Source of the DNA: Vulcanimicrobiota bacterium
GTDB taxonomy: Bacteria > Vulcanimicrobiota > Vulcanimicrobiia > Vulcanimicrobiales > Vulcanimicrobiaceae
Direction of reading: 5' to 3'
Assembly: GCA_013036095.1 (NCBI GenBank)
Contig: JAAXCW010000006.1
Location: 62,001 to 126,000 of the forward strand
DNA: 64,000 nt
Numbering within the stretch: position 1 is the stretch's first letter; every line of letters begins with the position of its first letter. The translations under genes and the position numbers were made by a program. The notes beneath the pieces are model-generated. The model was not told the origin of the DNA. It saw only the letters and a list, made by a program, of their open reading frames with translations, and did no database searches. Of the stretch, positions 51,834 through 60,824 are shown piece by piece.

Positions 51834-53161
51834 GCGTCCGGGCTATCGTGCTTGCCGCGGGCAAGGGCACGCGCATGAAGAGCGACACAGCAAAGGTCTT
51901 GCACGATTTGTGCGGACGGCCGATGCTGTGGTACGTGCTGCAGGCTCTCCGCGCCGCCGGAGTCACGGAAATTTTCGTCGTGACGAACGCCGAACTGCAG
52001 GAGCGCGTCAGTGAGTTCGGCGCGACGGGAGTGCTGCAAAAAGAACAGCTCGGAACCGGCCATGCCGTGCGCATCGCGCTGGACGCAATGAAGCCGGAAG
52101 GCGGCCGCGTGCTCGTAGCGTGCGGCGACATGCCTTTGGTCAACGCTGAAATCTTCAGCGCGGTGGTGGCCGCATCAGACGGCGGAAACGCGCTAGCCCT
52201 GGTCACCGCGCGGGTTCCGCTGCCGTCGAGCTTTGGCCGGATCGTGCGCCGCAACGGCAGCGTGGAACGGATCGTCGAGGCGCGCGACGCCGGCTCCGCC
52301 GAGTTGGAGATCGATGAAGTCAACGCCGGCATCTATGCGTTCGACGAAGGAGCGCTTCGCGAAGCCGTCGGCCGGCTGCGCAACGACAACGCTCAAAAAG
52401 AGTTTTACCTGACGGATGCCGTGGCGGATTTGGTGCGTTCGGGCAAGCGCGTCGCGCCGGTCGCGGCGTCCGACCCCGCTCACGTGATCGGCATCAACGA
52501 TCGCGCGGACCTCGCGCTTGCGCGCAGGGAGATGAATATACGTCTTTGTGCCCAGCACATGCGCGATGGCGTGACGATCGTTAATCCGCTCAGTACGTCG
52601 CTCGAACCGGAGCTGAAGATCGGGCGCGACACCGTCATCTATCCGAACACTTCGATTGGCCGCTTGTCCGAGATCGGCGAGCGCTGCATGCTCGGCCCGA
52701 ACTCGCGGCTCTCGAACGCCCGGTTGGGCGACGATGTCACCGTGCGCGAGAGCTCCATCTTCGACTCGAGCGCGGGCGATCGCACGAGCATCGGTCCCTA
52801 CGCGCATATCCGTAACGACTCGCGGCTCGCCCAAGACGTACGCATCGGAAACTTCGTGGAGGTCAAGAACTCGCGACTTGCGCGCGGCGTGAAGGCCAGC
52901 CATCTCACGTATTTGGGCGACGCGGAGATTGGCGAAGAGACGAACATCGGCGCCGGAACGATCACCTGCAACTATGACGGAAAGAAAAAGAACAAGACGC
53001 TCATCGGGCGCGACGTCATGATCGGATCGAACACGTCGCTCATCGCTCCCATCACGATCGGCGACGGAGCGCTGACCGGCGCAGGTTCCGTCGTTACCAA
53101 AGATGTTCCGCCGGGTCAGCGCGTTGCCGGCAACCCGGCCAAACCGCTGCCCAATAAATAG
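51830..53161 (+). CDS. glmU: GlmU, bifunctional UDP-GlcNAc pyrophosphorylase/acetyltransferase
   Basis: 443 aa from ATG 51830 (overlaps the gltX stop; three more upstream codons are open). The N-terminal uridylyltransferase domain has LAAGKGTRMKS, the QLGTGHA region and CGDMPL. The C-terminal left-handed beta-helix carries hexapeptide repeats, VKNSRLARGVKASHLTYLGD, split at Ala, and TNIGAGTITCNYDGKKK, with the acetyltransferase catalytic His in KASHLTYLG. It supplies UDP-GlcNAc for the mur pathway. Confidence 0.95.
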   Translation: MSVRAIVLAAGKGTRMKSDTAKVLHDLCGRPMLWYVLQALRAAGVTEIFVVTNAELQERVSEFGATGVLQKEQLGTGHAVRIALDAMKPEGGRVLVACGDMPLVNAEIFSAVVAASDGGNALALVTARVPLPSSFGRIVRRNGSVERIVEARDAGSAELEIDEVNAGIYAFDEGALREAVGRLRNDNAQKEFYLTDAVADLVRSGKRVAPVAASDPAHVIGINDRADLALARREMNIRLCAQHMRDGVTIVNPLSTSLEPELKIGRDTVIYPNTSIGRLSEIGERCMLGPNSRLSNARLGDDVTVRESSIFDSSAGDRTSIGPYAHIRNDSRLAQDVRIGNFVEVKNSRLARGVKASHLTYLGDAEIGEETNIGAGTITCNYDGKKKNKTLIGRDVMIGSNTSLIAPITIGDGALTGAGSVVTKDVPPGQRVAGNPAKPLPNK

Positions 53162-53185
53162 GATCTGCTTACACGGGAGGTTCGT

Positions 53186-53530
53186 ATGTCAATGACACGC
53201 TCCGCAGCAAGTTTGACGGTTGCGTTTCTCCTTGGAACTGCCTTCTGCGTTGCGGCAAGCGGCGCGACGGTTTCCGTTACGGTTCGGCTTCCGAACGGCG
53301 CGCCCGCGAAACACGCATTCGTCAGAATGTATACGATGGGAGCCGCCTACACGATCGTCAGCCTCGAAACGGAGACGACCAACGCCGCCGGAAAGGCCAC
53401 CTTCAAAGTGCGTCCCGGCGCCTGCTTGAAAGCCGAATTCGGCGACGACGGCAGCGGCCGTCCGAAATACATCGGCAATGCCTGTCCCAAACCTTACGGA
53501 AAGTCCGTGACGATAACCTTATCGCCATAG
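53186..53530 (+). CDS. Small secreted beta-sandwich protein of unknown function
   Basis: 114 aa with a signal peptide (TRSAASLTVAFLLGTAFCVA) and a mature segment VSVTVRLPNGAPAKHAFVRM...TNAAGKATFKVRPGA resembling a single prealbumin-like/CarboxypepD_reg fold. Two Cys (CLKAEFG, NACPKPYG) probably form a disulfide. Ribosome binding site GGGAGG precedes the ATG. A strong terminator follows. Confidence 0.62.
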   Translation: MSMTRSAASLTVAFLLGTAFCVAASGATVSVTVRLPNGAPAKHAFVRMYTMGAAYTIVSLETETTNAAGKATFKVRPGACLKAEFGDDGSGRPKYIGNACPKPYGKSVTITLSP

Positions 53531-53534
53531 AATG

Positions 53535-53572
53535 AAAGGGCGCCGTGCTCTCCACGCGGCGCCCTTTCTTGC
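53535..53572 (+). terminator. Terminator between the small secreted protein and the S53 peptidase gene
   Basis: AAAGGGCGCCG (53535-53545) and CGGCGCCCTTT (53557-53567) form an 11-bp stem followed by CTT. The A-run on the left arm gives a T-run on the minus strand, so it may also serve the converging S53 gene. Confidence 0.8.
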
Positions 53573-53590
53573 AGCCCCGCTTTGGGGATC

Positions 53591-55348
53591 TTATTTGCCG
53601 ATCTGGCTATTCATCACGGCGAGATCGAGACTGCCGAGTCCCGTCGTGTAGTCATAACCGGGCGCCGCCGTGTAGAGCCCGTTGGTTCCCGTGAGAATAT
53701 CGTGGAATCCGCCGTAGGGCGCCGTCGGGGGCGGTCCCGTCAGGGTAGCCCCGGCGCTATGTTGCTCGAAGTCGCGGTAGAGGAGCGCGGCCGCGAATCC
53801 CAGCCTGTTCCCGTGCGCCGATTCGAACCGCGCCCAGCTTCCGGCCGCAAGCGGCGAGGCCAAGCTCGTTCCGCCGGTGACGCACGGCGTGCACGCGCCG
53901 TTGGCGGCCTGACCGCCCCACGTTTCGGCGCCGGTTTCGATCGATGCATCCATGGCGATGTCGGGAAGTCCCCGGAAGCCCGCGGCTTTATTGACGGGCT
54001 GCACTTGCTGCTCCCAATACGGCGGTGACTCGAATTGGCTCAAACCGCCGCCGCCCGCTTCCCAGGAATTCTCGCCCTTGTAGCTGCCGTCGGCGTTGCT
54101 GAACAGGTCCGTGCCTCCCACCGCAACGGCATACGGCGAAGATGCGGGATACTCGGTGAATGGTGCGCCGCCCGGCGCGCCGTTGGTGTTGACGAAGTTG
54201 TTGCAGTAGCCGCCGTTGTCGCCGGTGGAGACGAACATCGTCATTCCCAGCGCGGCGCCTTGCGCGAGAATCTCGTCGTCGAGTAGCATCGAGCCGTCGA
54301 GGAACGGGAAGAACTCGCAGCCGCCGAACGACGAATTGCCGATCTTGGTTTTGTGCTGCGTGACCCAACTGTTGTACTCGTTGGCGATATCCGAGTCCGT
54401 GAGCGAGGTCGTGTCGTAGATGTAGAGTGCTTTCAGATTCTGCGCGATTCCGCTGGAATAGACCGTGTCGAGCGTCCACTCGCCGTCACCCGAGGTATCG
54501 GGGCTCGCGAGTCCGACCTGCACGACGTTGACGGGAACTTGCGGCAATCCGAATTTTTGCTCGTTGAGCCGAAGATCCGATATCGATTGCGTGACGTCGC
54601 CTTCGGCCATGATCGCCACCGGTGTGGTGCTCCCCGTGGGCACGCCTGCCGCGTCGTAGGCTTTCTGGAACGTGGCCGGATCGTAGAAGCGCAAGCACTC
54701 CTGCGGCGGCGTGGAGACGCCGAAGACTTGGCACGATGTGACCTGCGGCGTGGGTTTGAACGCCTGCATGTTGTTCAAGCCGAGAACGGCGACAACGATT
54801 CCTGACAGTGACTGCGGAACGAATGCCGGCGCGATGTTTGCGATGAACGACGTGCCGCCGCCGGAAAACGAATGGATCGACGTGTTAAACGCGGTTTGCG
54901 CTTGGGCGATCGTTCCATCCGCGCTGACGATAAGGTTATTCGGCGCGACCGTAATATTGCTGAAGCCTTGGCTTTGAAGATAGGTCGTCACAGCCGAAAC
55001 GTCCGAACTGGTCGGCGCGTACGTCGCCATGAAAGTGCCGTCGTCAAGCTCATTGCCCGAGGCGATCTGCGATTGCAGCTGCTGCATGTTATGTAATTGA
55101 AGTCCGACGCGGACCGTAATGGATTGCGAGGCGCTCGCGGCTCCGAGATCGCTCGCGTTGGCGATCGGAATCGCTTGTGTTCCCGTGCTGGCCCAACCTG
55201 ATGGCGCTTGGGCGATGGACGCTGATTTTGTGCTCCCCGTGCCCAGCTGCGATTGCGGCATGGATCCCATCGGCGGCATCGAGCCGCCGTGCCCTCCGCA
55301 CGCCGCCAACAATACGGAAGCGACGGCCAGGGCTGCAAGTTTCTTCAT
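53591..55348 (-). CDS. S53-family (sedolisin/kumamolisin-like) peptidase lipoprotein with pro-domain
   Basis: 585 aa from ATG 55348, 7 nt after GGAGGAG. Lipoprotein signal MKKLAALAVASVLLAAC. A pro-kumamolisin activation domain covers about residues 75-205 (ITVRVGLQLHNMQQLQSQIA). The catalytic domain carries Glu290 and Asp294 (GDGEWTLDT), Asp377 (STGDNGG) and Ser495 (GGTSLAS), the sedolisin Glu-Asp-Asp-Ser set, with a C-terminal Ca-site-like region YDYTTGLGSLD. Such enzymes act at acid pH outside the cell. Confidence 0.92.
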   Translation of the reverse strand: MKKLAALAVASVLLAACGGHGGSMPPMGSMPQSQLGTGSTKSASIAQAPSGWASTGTQAIPIANASDLGAASASQSITVRVGLQLHNMQQLQSQIASGNELDDGTFMATYAPTSSDVSAVTTYLQSQGFSNITVAPNNLIVSADGTIAQAQTAFNTSIHSFSGGGTSFIANIAPAFVPQSLSGIVVAVLGLNNMQAFKPTPQVTSCQVFGVSTPPQECLRFYDPATFQKAYDAAGVPTGSTTPVAIMAEGDVTQSISDLRLNEQKFGLPQVPVNVVQVGLASPDTSGDGEWTLDTVYSSGIAQNLKALYIYDTTSLTDSDIANEYNSWVTQHKTKIGNSSFGGCEFFPFLDGSMLLDDEILAQGAALGMTMFVSTGDNGGYCNNFVNTNGAPGGAPFTEYPASSPYAVAVGGTDLFSNADGSYKGENSWEAGGGGLSQFESPPYWEQQVQPVNKAAGFRGLPDIAMDASIETGAETWGGQAANGACTPCVTGGTSLASPLAAGSWARFESAHGNRLGFAAALLYRDFEQHSAGATLTGPPPTAPYGGFHDILTGTNGLYTAAPGYDYTTGLGSLDLAVMNSQIGK

Positions 55349-55451
55349 GGATTTGCTCCTCCTTACCATCAGCCTATGAATGGCAACGGGGCGCTCATAT
55401 ACCAAAAATAGGGTAGAGCCGGCGCGACCCGGGGTGGCCTATCCTCGACCC

Positions 55452-55751
55452 ATGATGATTTCAGTACCGGGCGAGTGGGACTCGTACAAACTCGATCAAC
55501 TCCACGCCAGGCTGGAGCCGGCCTATACGTCGGAGCACGTCGTTATCAACCTCTCGGGCGCGCGCCACGTCACCGACACGCTGCTTGCGGCGCTGCTCGA
55601 ACTGCGCGCTTACCGCGAGGTCAGAAAGCTCGAACCGGCCGTCATTCTGGTGAACTCGGCCTTCGTGCGCAAACTCTTGTCGCTGGCGGGCTTCGACGGA
55701 CTCTTCCGCGTCTACGACGCGGTCGAACTACTGGTCCCCAAAGCCGCTTAG
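55452..55751 (+). CDS. STAS-domain protein (anti-sigma-factor-antagonist-like)
   Basis: 99 aa from ATG 55452 (ATG 55455 equally possible; codons from 55380 are open but non-homologous). A single STAS fold: ISVPGEWDSYKLDQLHARLE, VVINLSGARHVTDTLLAALL, then VILVNSAFVRKLLSLAGFDG. The phosphorylatable Ser of SpoIIAA-like proteins (usually D-S-S/T-G) is replaced by a HVTDT segment, so regulation by a kinase is uncertain. No anti-sigma kinase or sigma factor lies nearby. Confidence 0.75.
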   Translation: MMISVPGEWDSYKLDQLHARLEPAYTSEHVVINLSGARHVTDTLLAALLELRAYREVRKLEPAVILVNSAFVRKLLSLAGFDGLFRVYDAVELLVPKAA

Positions 55752-55885
55752 CTGCCGAGTCCCATTTCGCTTGGCCACGCGCTTGCTGCGGCATCCGGCC
55801 TCCCCCTTCGACAATGCTCAGGACTCGGCGCTTCGCGCCTCGGCTACGAGTCAGACGACCCGCGCCGAAACGGGACTCGGCAGCT
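55750..55885. repeat. 136-bp element bounded by 20-bp inverted repeats
   Basis: Arms at 55750-55769 and 55866-55885 are complementary at 19 of 20 positions. Inside are the CCTTCGAC...CTCAGGA motif (near 55806-55824) and a GGCGC-TTC-GCGCC hairpin. The element fills the whole gap between the STAS stop and the stop of the second S53 gene, and includes the STAS stop codon. It could be a MITE/REP-like insertion or a bidirectional termination structure. Confidence 0.65.
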
Positions 55886-55887
55886 AG

Positions 55888-57135
55888 CTAGAAGCCGCCG
55901 ACGCCGTTGGGCGAGCCGAGGCCGGTCGCCAGATCGAAACCCCACGCAGCGATATCGTTGAACTGGTCCCTGTGCGCGTAAGAATATGCCGGGCCGGTGG
56001 GATTGCCCGAAAGCGCGTAGGCGGCCGCGATGAGCGGCGCGCCGATGCTCGTGCCGCCCGCGACCAGCCAGCCGCCGGCGGCTGAGTCGTACATCGAGGC
56101 GCCGGTCTGCGGATCGGCGACCGCCGCTACGTCGACGGTAGAGCGCGTTTTACAGATATTTTTTTGCCACCACGGGCGTGTGACGTACGCGCTGCAGCCT
56201 TGCCCGCCGTACGCCCAAGCCGATTCGTTCCATGCGCCGGCGCTGCCCGAAAGCGTCGTGCCGCCCACGGCGGTGACATATTGCGAGGCTGCCGGATAGA
56301 ACGGCGCGCGCTGATCGCCCGAACTCACGGTGATCGCAGTGCCGGGATGACGATAGTGCACGTCTTCGGCCGTCTCCCCCGACCATTCGGCGGCGTAATA
56401 ACTGTTGCTGATCGCCGAAACGTCCATCGAAGCGGCGGTATCGACCGCCGCGCCGAGATCGTCAATCTGCGCTGAGTTTGCCTCGACGAGGACGATCGAA
56501 CATTTCGGACACGCGGCCGACACGACGTCGAGATCGAGTGAGATCTCTTCGCCCCACGCGGCGTTTGCGGCGGGATAGGATCCCGTTCCGCCCTGCTGAT
56601 TGACTTTGCGCAAGCAGCCGTTCGACGTGGTGCACGGCGGCAGGCCGTACGCAGAACGGTAAATCGCGAGGTCGGTTTCGGCGAGCGGATCGTCGTAAGC
56701 GTCGACGATTGCAACGGTTCCGCCGGAGCGCGCGGACGGAAGCTTATAGGCGTCCTGCAAGTCGGCGGGGTGCAGGCCGGGCAGCAAATTGGACGGCGTC
56801 AGCGCGTCGGAAACCGGCGGAACGGTGATGTTGACTGCAATGGTGCACGCCGCCTGACCCGAAAGCGTCACGGGCGAGCACGCTAACAGCGCGCCCGGGA
56901 GGCCAGTCGCGCCAGCTCCGCCCGGAAGTCCGGTGGCGCCGGCTCCGCCCGGAAGGCCGGTCGCCCCGGCCCCGCCCGGAAGACCCGTTGCGCCCGCGCC
57001 GGCGTCTTGGGCGACCGCCGTGTAGTCGTTCGGTGAGCGGCCCGATGAATTCGGTGCAGACGGGATGAGCCCATGGGAAGCACCCGCACACCCTTCGATG
57101 AGCGCGGCTAACGCAATAAAGACAAACAGACGCAT
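55888..57135 (-). CDS. S53-family peptidase lipoprotein with collagen-like repeat and no pro-domain
   Basis: 415 aa from ATG 57135. Lipoprotein signal (MRLFVFIALAALIEGC, Cys16). Residues 48-83 are a perfect Gly-X-Y run built from GATGLPGGA units. The catalytic domain follows directly: Glu197/Asp201 in EISLD, SSGDQ and Ser363 in GGTSIGAP. The roughly 140-residue activation domain of the neighbour is missing. Long antisense or extended frames upstream lie in the regulator gene. Confidence 0.86.
   Translation of the reverse strand: MRLFVFIALAALIEGCAGASHGLIPSAPNSSGRSPNDYTAVAQDAGAGATGLPGGAGATGLPGGAGATGLPGGAGATGLPGALLACSPVTLSGQAACTIAVNITVPPVSDALTPSNLLPGLHPADLQDAYKLPSARSGGTVAIVDAYDDPLAETDLAIYRSAYGLPPCTTSNGCLRKVNQQGGTGSYPAANAAWGEEISLDLDVVSAACPKCSIVLVEANSAQIDDLGAAVDTAASMDVSAISNSYYAAEWSGETAEDVHYRHPGTAITVSSGDQRAPFYPAASQYVTAVGGTTLSGSAGAWNESAWAYGGQGCSAYVTRPWWQKNICKTRSTVDVAAVADPQTGASMYDSAAGGWLVAGGTSIGAPLIAAAYALSGNPTGPAYSYAHRDQFNDIAAWGFDLATGLGSPNGVGGF
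56887..56994 (-). repeat. 27-bp tandem repeat encoding collagen-like Gly-X-Y triplets
   Basis: Twelve Gly-X-Y triplets coded by roughly four 27-bp units (GAT-GLP-GGA) within the S53 gene, with silent differences between units. In-frame copy-number change would alter linker length without breaking the gene. Confidence 0.8.
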
Positions 57136-57161
57136 AGGCAAGCAAAGGCTCCGTCCCGGCG

Positions 57162-59729
57162 TCAGCTTTCTACCCAGCCACGGCGCATCGCTAACGCGAC
57201 GGCTTCGCGGCGTCCGCTGCACCCGAGCTTCCGGCAAATGGACCGGATATGCGTATCGATTGTCTGCGAGCTGCGGCTCGATTTTGCGGCGATCTCCTTG
57301 CTGCTGGCGCCCGTGGCGAGCATGCGCAGTATGTCGCGCTCCGACCCGGTCAGACCGCTGTAGCCTTCGAACGATTCGGCACGCCGGGGCAAGGCCCGCA
57401 ACATACGTGCAAGGCCGCCCGCTTGGCAAGCATGCAGACGCGCCAAGACGCCTTCCCAATCAGCCGCGCCATCTCCCGACAACTGCATCCTGTAGAGGGT
57501 GCGCGTCGCCTGCGCAAACGCGCGAAATTGGTGCGCCTTCGGTGGAATAGCGCGTTCGGCCGCGCTGAGATGCCGGTGCGCTTCGCTCGAGCGGCCGCGG
57601 AGCAGCTCGGCAATCGACAGAAAAATGCGTGCGCGAATGGCCTGCATGCTGCCGGAATCGGCCGTCTCGAGCAGTTGGTTCGCTGTGCGCAACGCGGCGT
57701 CACCCTCTTCGGGCTTTGCCGCTGCGAACGCGCATAATGCCATAAGCGCAGTCACGAACGCCCGGCGTTCTTGATTTTCGAGCCGTCCGGCGGCTTGTGC
57801 CAGTAAGTCGTACGCGCCGCCAAAATTCGCGCTCCAGGTTTCGCGCAAAGCCCGTGCAGGCAACAGCATCTCGGTGCTCGCCAGCGGAAGGAGCGCGTGC
57901 GTTTGCGCGAGCTCGACATCGATCTCAGCCAGCGCGGACTCCTCGCCACGCTCAACTTGTAGATCGTAATACGCGATCAGTCCGTAAAGGCGGGTTTGTT
58001 CGCTTCCGCCTTTGCGCGCGAAGTCAATGAGCCGATTTAAAATCTCGATGAGCCCGGCGGCGTCCGGCGCTTCGTTATACAGGATTGCGAATAGGACGCT
58101 GCAAGCCCGGGCGGCGACATCGTATAAGTCTCGCGAAACCGCGATCTCGATTGCGAGTTCGGCATATTTTTGTGCGCGCTCTGTAGCGCTGAATTGAAAA
58201 ATATACGAGGCCTGCTGATAGATGCGCGCGCGAGTTTCGTCCGAAGTCTCCGAATCCATGAGCTTGAGCGCGCGCGCGATCATGCGCTCCGCATTGTTTA
58301 AGGCTCCTGTGCCCGCATAGGCGGTCGCAAGCGTGCCGAGGATCGGCAGCAACAACTCAGTTGGGACCTCTGCGTCGCGCGCGACCGGTTCGAGCAGGGC
58401 GATGCAGTCGCGGCCGTTTCGTACGAGCTCCACGGCGTAGCGGTGCACCAGTTTCAGCCGCAGAGCGGGTTCGCGCGAGCGTTCGATCGCCGCCAAAAAA
58501 GCGGGCTCCGCAGTTTCGAAATGGCCGCGCGCCGCCTCGAGCATCGCGCGTAGCGCCTGCACAACCGCGTTCCCGCGCGCCTGCCCTTCGGGAAGCGACT
58601 CGACCGCCGCGCGCAGCGCCGCACCTTCGCCGCGTTCGAAGAGCGCCAATCCCGAGCGTTCGAGAATCCGCACGATCGACGCAGCATCGGAAGCGCGCGC
58701 ATAGAGCAGCAACGCGGCGCGCTCGGCGCCGCGCGATTCAAGCAGGCGCGCTCCGTCGGCTGCCGCCTGAAGCCACGCGGGGCGCCCGCTGCGCAGCAGT
58801 TCGCTTTCGAGGAACTCGCGGAAAAGATCGTGATAGCGAAACTCGCCCGGCGACGTTTCGGTGAGGAACGTAACGTTGCGGCGAACGGCTGCGAAAAGGT
58901 CGCTCGCACCCAACCGTTCGATGGTCTCCCCGTCGAATGACGAAAAAACGGAACTCGCCAGCAAAAATCTGCGCTGATCCGCGGGCAGGCTCGCCAAAAT
59001 TTGCTCGGCTAGATAGCGGTAAACGATCTCGCGCGTGCCCCTTGCGGCCGTTGCGAGATCGCTTACGCGCGTACGCGTGCGCAGAGCGATATTGAGCGCC
59101 ACCGGCCAGCCGCCCGTCAGCGCGCGCAGCGACTCGACTTCGCCCGGGTCGGCCGGAGCTTCGGCGTCCCCGGCGGCGGCCAGCGCCTCTTCGGGCGTAA
59201 AACGCAGATCGTCTTCGCCGACCGGAAAATCCATACGTCCGTAGGCGACCCATGTGGCGACGGGCAGACCCATGTCGGTTCGCGCTGCAATGATCCAGGA
59301 TATGCGCTCGCCTGTGCGCTCGATCACGTCGGCGAGAAATGCGACCGACGCCACGTCGGTGGCGTAATGCAGATCGTCGATGACGATCGTCCCCGACATG
59401 CCTTTTGTATGCTCGACGAACCAATCGGAAAGTTCGCGCACGGGCTGGGATGCAGCCATGACGCGTTCGGCAAGCGCCGGGAAAGCTGCCGCCGCGGTCG
59501 GGGCCTCGGGCGCAATCGCCTCGCTCAACCGGCGAACAAAATCGACCAGCGTGGAATCTTCGCGACGCAACTCCAGAACGGTAGCGTCGATCCCCGAGCT
59601 TTCGATGAAATCCCGCAGCGCCACGCTCTTCCCGAAGCCGGCCGGAGCCGCCAGCAGCGTCACCGGAAAGCGGGCCGCGCGCGTCAGCCGTTCGTTCACG
59701 CGCGCGCGCAGTAACCGCGGTGTATGCAC
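57162..59729 (-). CDS. MalT-like ATP-dependent LuxR-family transcriptional regulator
   Basis: 855-aa STAND-type regulator. Walker A APAGFGKS is at 28-35, Walker B IVIDDLHYA near 114-122, then the NACHT/NOD region, a helical TPR-like sensor (about 330-780) and a C-terminal LuxR HTH (LTGSERDILRMLATGASSKE, then IDTHIRSICRKLGCSGRREA). It activates transcription when ATP and an inducer bind. It lies 26 nt upstream of the S53 gene on the same strand and diverges from a diguanylate cyclase gene. Confidence 0.9.
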   Translation of the reverse strand: MHTPRLLRARVNERLTRAARFPVTLLAAPAGFGKSVALRDFIESSGIDATVLELRREDSTLVDFVRRLSEAIAPEAPTAAAAFPALAERVMAASQPVRELSDWFVEHTKGMSGTIVIDDLHYATDVASVAFLADVIERTGERISWIIAARTDMGLPVATWVAYGRMDFPVGEDDLRFTPEEALAAAGDAEAPADPGEVESLRALTGGWPVALNIALRTRTRVSDLATAARGTREIVYRYLAEQILASLPADQRRFLLASSVFSSFDGETIERLGASDLFAAVRRNVTFLTETSPGEFRYHDLFREFLESELLRSGRPAWLQAAADGARLLESRGAERAALLLYARASDAASIVRILERSGLALFERGEGAALRAAVESLPEGQARGNAVVQALRAMLEAARGHFETAEPAFLAAIERSREPALRLKLVHRYAVELVRNGRDCIALLEPVARDAEVPTELLLPILGTLATAYAGTGALNNAERMIARALKLMDSETSDETRARIYQQASYIFQFSATERAQKYAELAIEIAVSRDLYDVAARACSVLFAILYNEAPDAAGLIEILNRLIDFARKGGSEQTRLYGLIAYYDLQVERGEESALAEIDVELAQTHALLPLASTEMLLPARALRETWSANFGGAYDLLAQAAGRLENQERRAFVTALMALCAFAAAKPEEGDAALRTANQLLETADSGSMQAIRARIFLSIAELLRGRSSEAHRHLSAAERAIPPKAHQFRAFAQATRTLYRMQLSGDGAADWEGVLARLHACQAGGLARMLRALPRRAESFEGYSGLTGSERDILRMLATGASSKEIAAKSSRSSQTIDTHIRSICRKLGCSGRREAVALAMRRGWVES

Positions 59730-59763
59730 AGCGGGCGCTTCGACGCGGGCACTTGCCCATCAT

Positions 59764-60789
59764 ATGAAGGTTCCGTCGCTGCACGGCCGCTGCTTTGAGG
59801 CGCTCTATGCGGAGCGGGCGCTGCGGGAAGCGGTAATCGCGGTCACCGCCGCATCGCGCGATTCCGCCTTGGCGGTACTGCAGACGCTCGGAGCCGCGCT
59901 TCCGGTCTTGGATCCGGCGATCGACGCGGTCCTCGTTTACGTGCCCGACGGCGAAGAACTGCGCTGCGCCTTTGCGGGCGGCGGGCGCGCCGAGTATTTT
60001 CGCGATGCGCGCTTAAGGCTCGACGGAAACTCCCTGCCGGCGCGCGCCGCCCTCGCCGGGCAGCACGTGGTGCTCGAACGCGGCGGCGCGGTCATTCCGA
60101 CGGATCGCGCGGCGGTTGCGGTTCCGATGTACGTCGGGAACCTTCTGTGCGCCGTGACCTACGCGGCGTCCGCCGGCAGTGCGATCCGCGCGCGCGGATC
60201 GGTGATCGGAGCCGCCGCGCACGCGGCCGTCCCGTACGTGCTCGCGCGCGATCGCGAAGCCGACCGCGCGAGCGCGACATATGATGCGCTGACCGGTCTC
60301 TATACCGCGCGCGCATTTCGCGACACGCTGCATCAAGAGCTGCGCGCCGCTTCGCTCGGACGAAGCATCACGCTCGCGCTGTGGTTCATCGACACCGACG
60401 GATTCAAAGGCGTAAACGACGCGCGGGGACACGCGGCCGGCGACAGAGTGCTGCAGCAATTGGGAAGCATCTTGCGCGAACACCTGCGACCCTCCGTCGA
60501 TTTGGCCGCGCGCAACGGCGGCGACGAATTCTGCGCCGTTCTGCGCAGCGAGCACAAAAGCGGGGCGATCGCCCGCGCGCAAACGTTCTGCGACGCCGTG
60601 CGCGCGTGCGATTTCGGCGTCGGCCTGCCGGTGACGGCCAGCGTAGGCGTCGCGGCATTTCCATACGATGCTGCCGCTGCGAGCGAACTCTTCGAAGCTG
60701 CCGACGCGGCCATGTATCACAGCAAGCGCTCAGGAAGGGACCGCGTCGCGTTTCCTGACGGACGCGGCAGCTTTACCGTGCATCGCTGA
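59764..60789 (+). CDS. GAF-like/GGDEF diguanylate cyclase
   Basis: 341 aa from ATG 59764; open codons before it are antisense to the regulator gene. The N-terminal 160 residues look GAF-like (VLVYVPDGEELRCAFAGGG, VAVPMYVGNLLCAV). The GGDEF domain starts at TYDALTGLYTARAFRD and has an intact GGDEF (residues 252-256). No RxxD inhibitory site is present before it. Cytoplasmic; it makes c-di-GMP. It is divergent from the MalT-like gene with a 34-nt spacer. Confidence 0.87.
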   Translation: MKVPSLHGRCFEALYAERALREAVIAVTAASRDSALAVLQTLGAALPVLDPAIDAVLVYVPDGEELRCAFAGGGRAEYFRDARLRLDGNSLPARAALAGQHVVLERGGAVIPTDRAAVAVPMYVGNLLCAVTYAASAGSAIRARGSVIGAAAHAAVPYVLARDREADRASATYDALTGLYTARAFRDTLHQELRAASLGRSITLALWFIDTDGFKGVNDARGHAAGDRVLQQLGSILREHLRPSVDLAARNGGDEFCAVLRSEHKSGAIARAQTFCDAVRACDFGVGLPVTASVGVAAFPYDAAAASELFEAADAAMYHSKRSGRDRVAFPDGRGSFTVHR

Positions 60790-60824
60790 AAAGCAAAGGG
60801 CCCCACTAGCGCGAACCTCCCACC

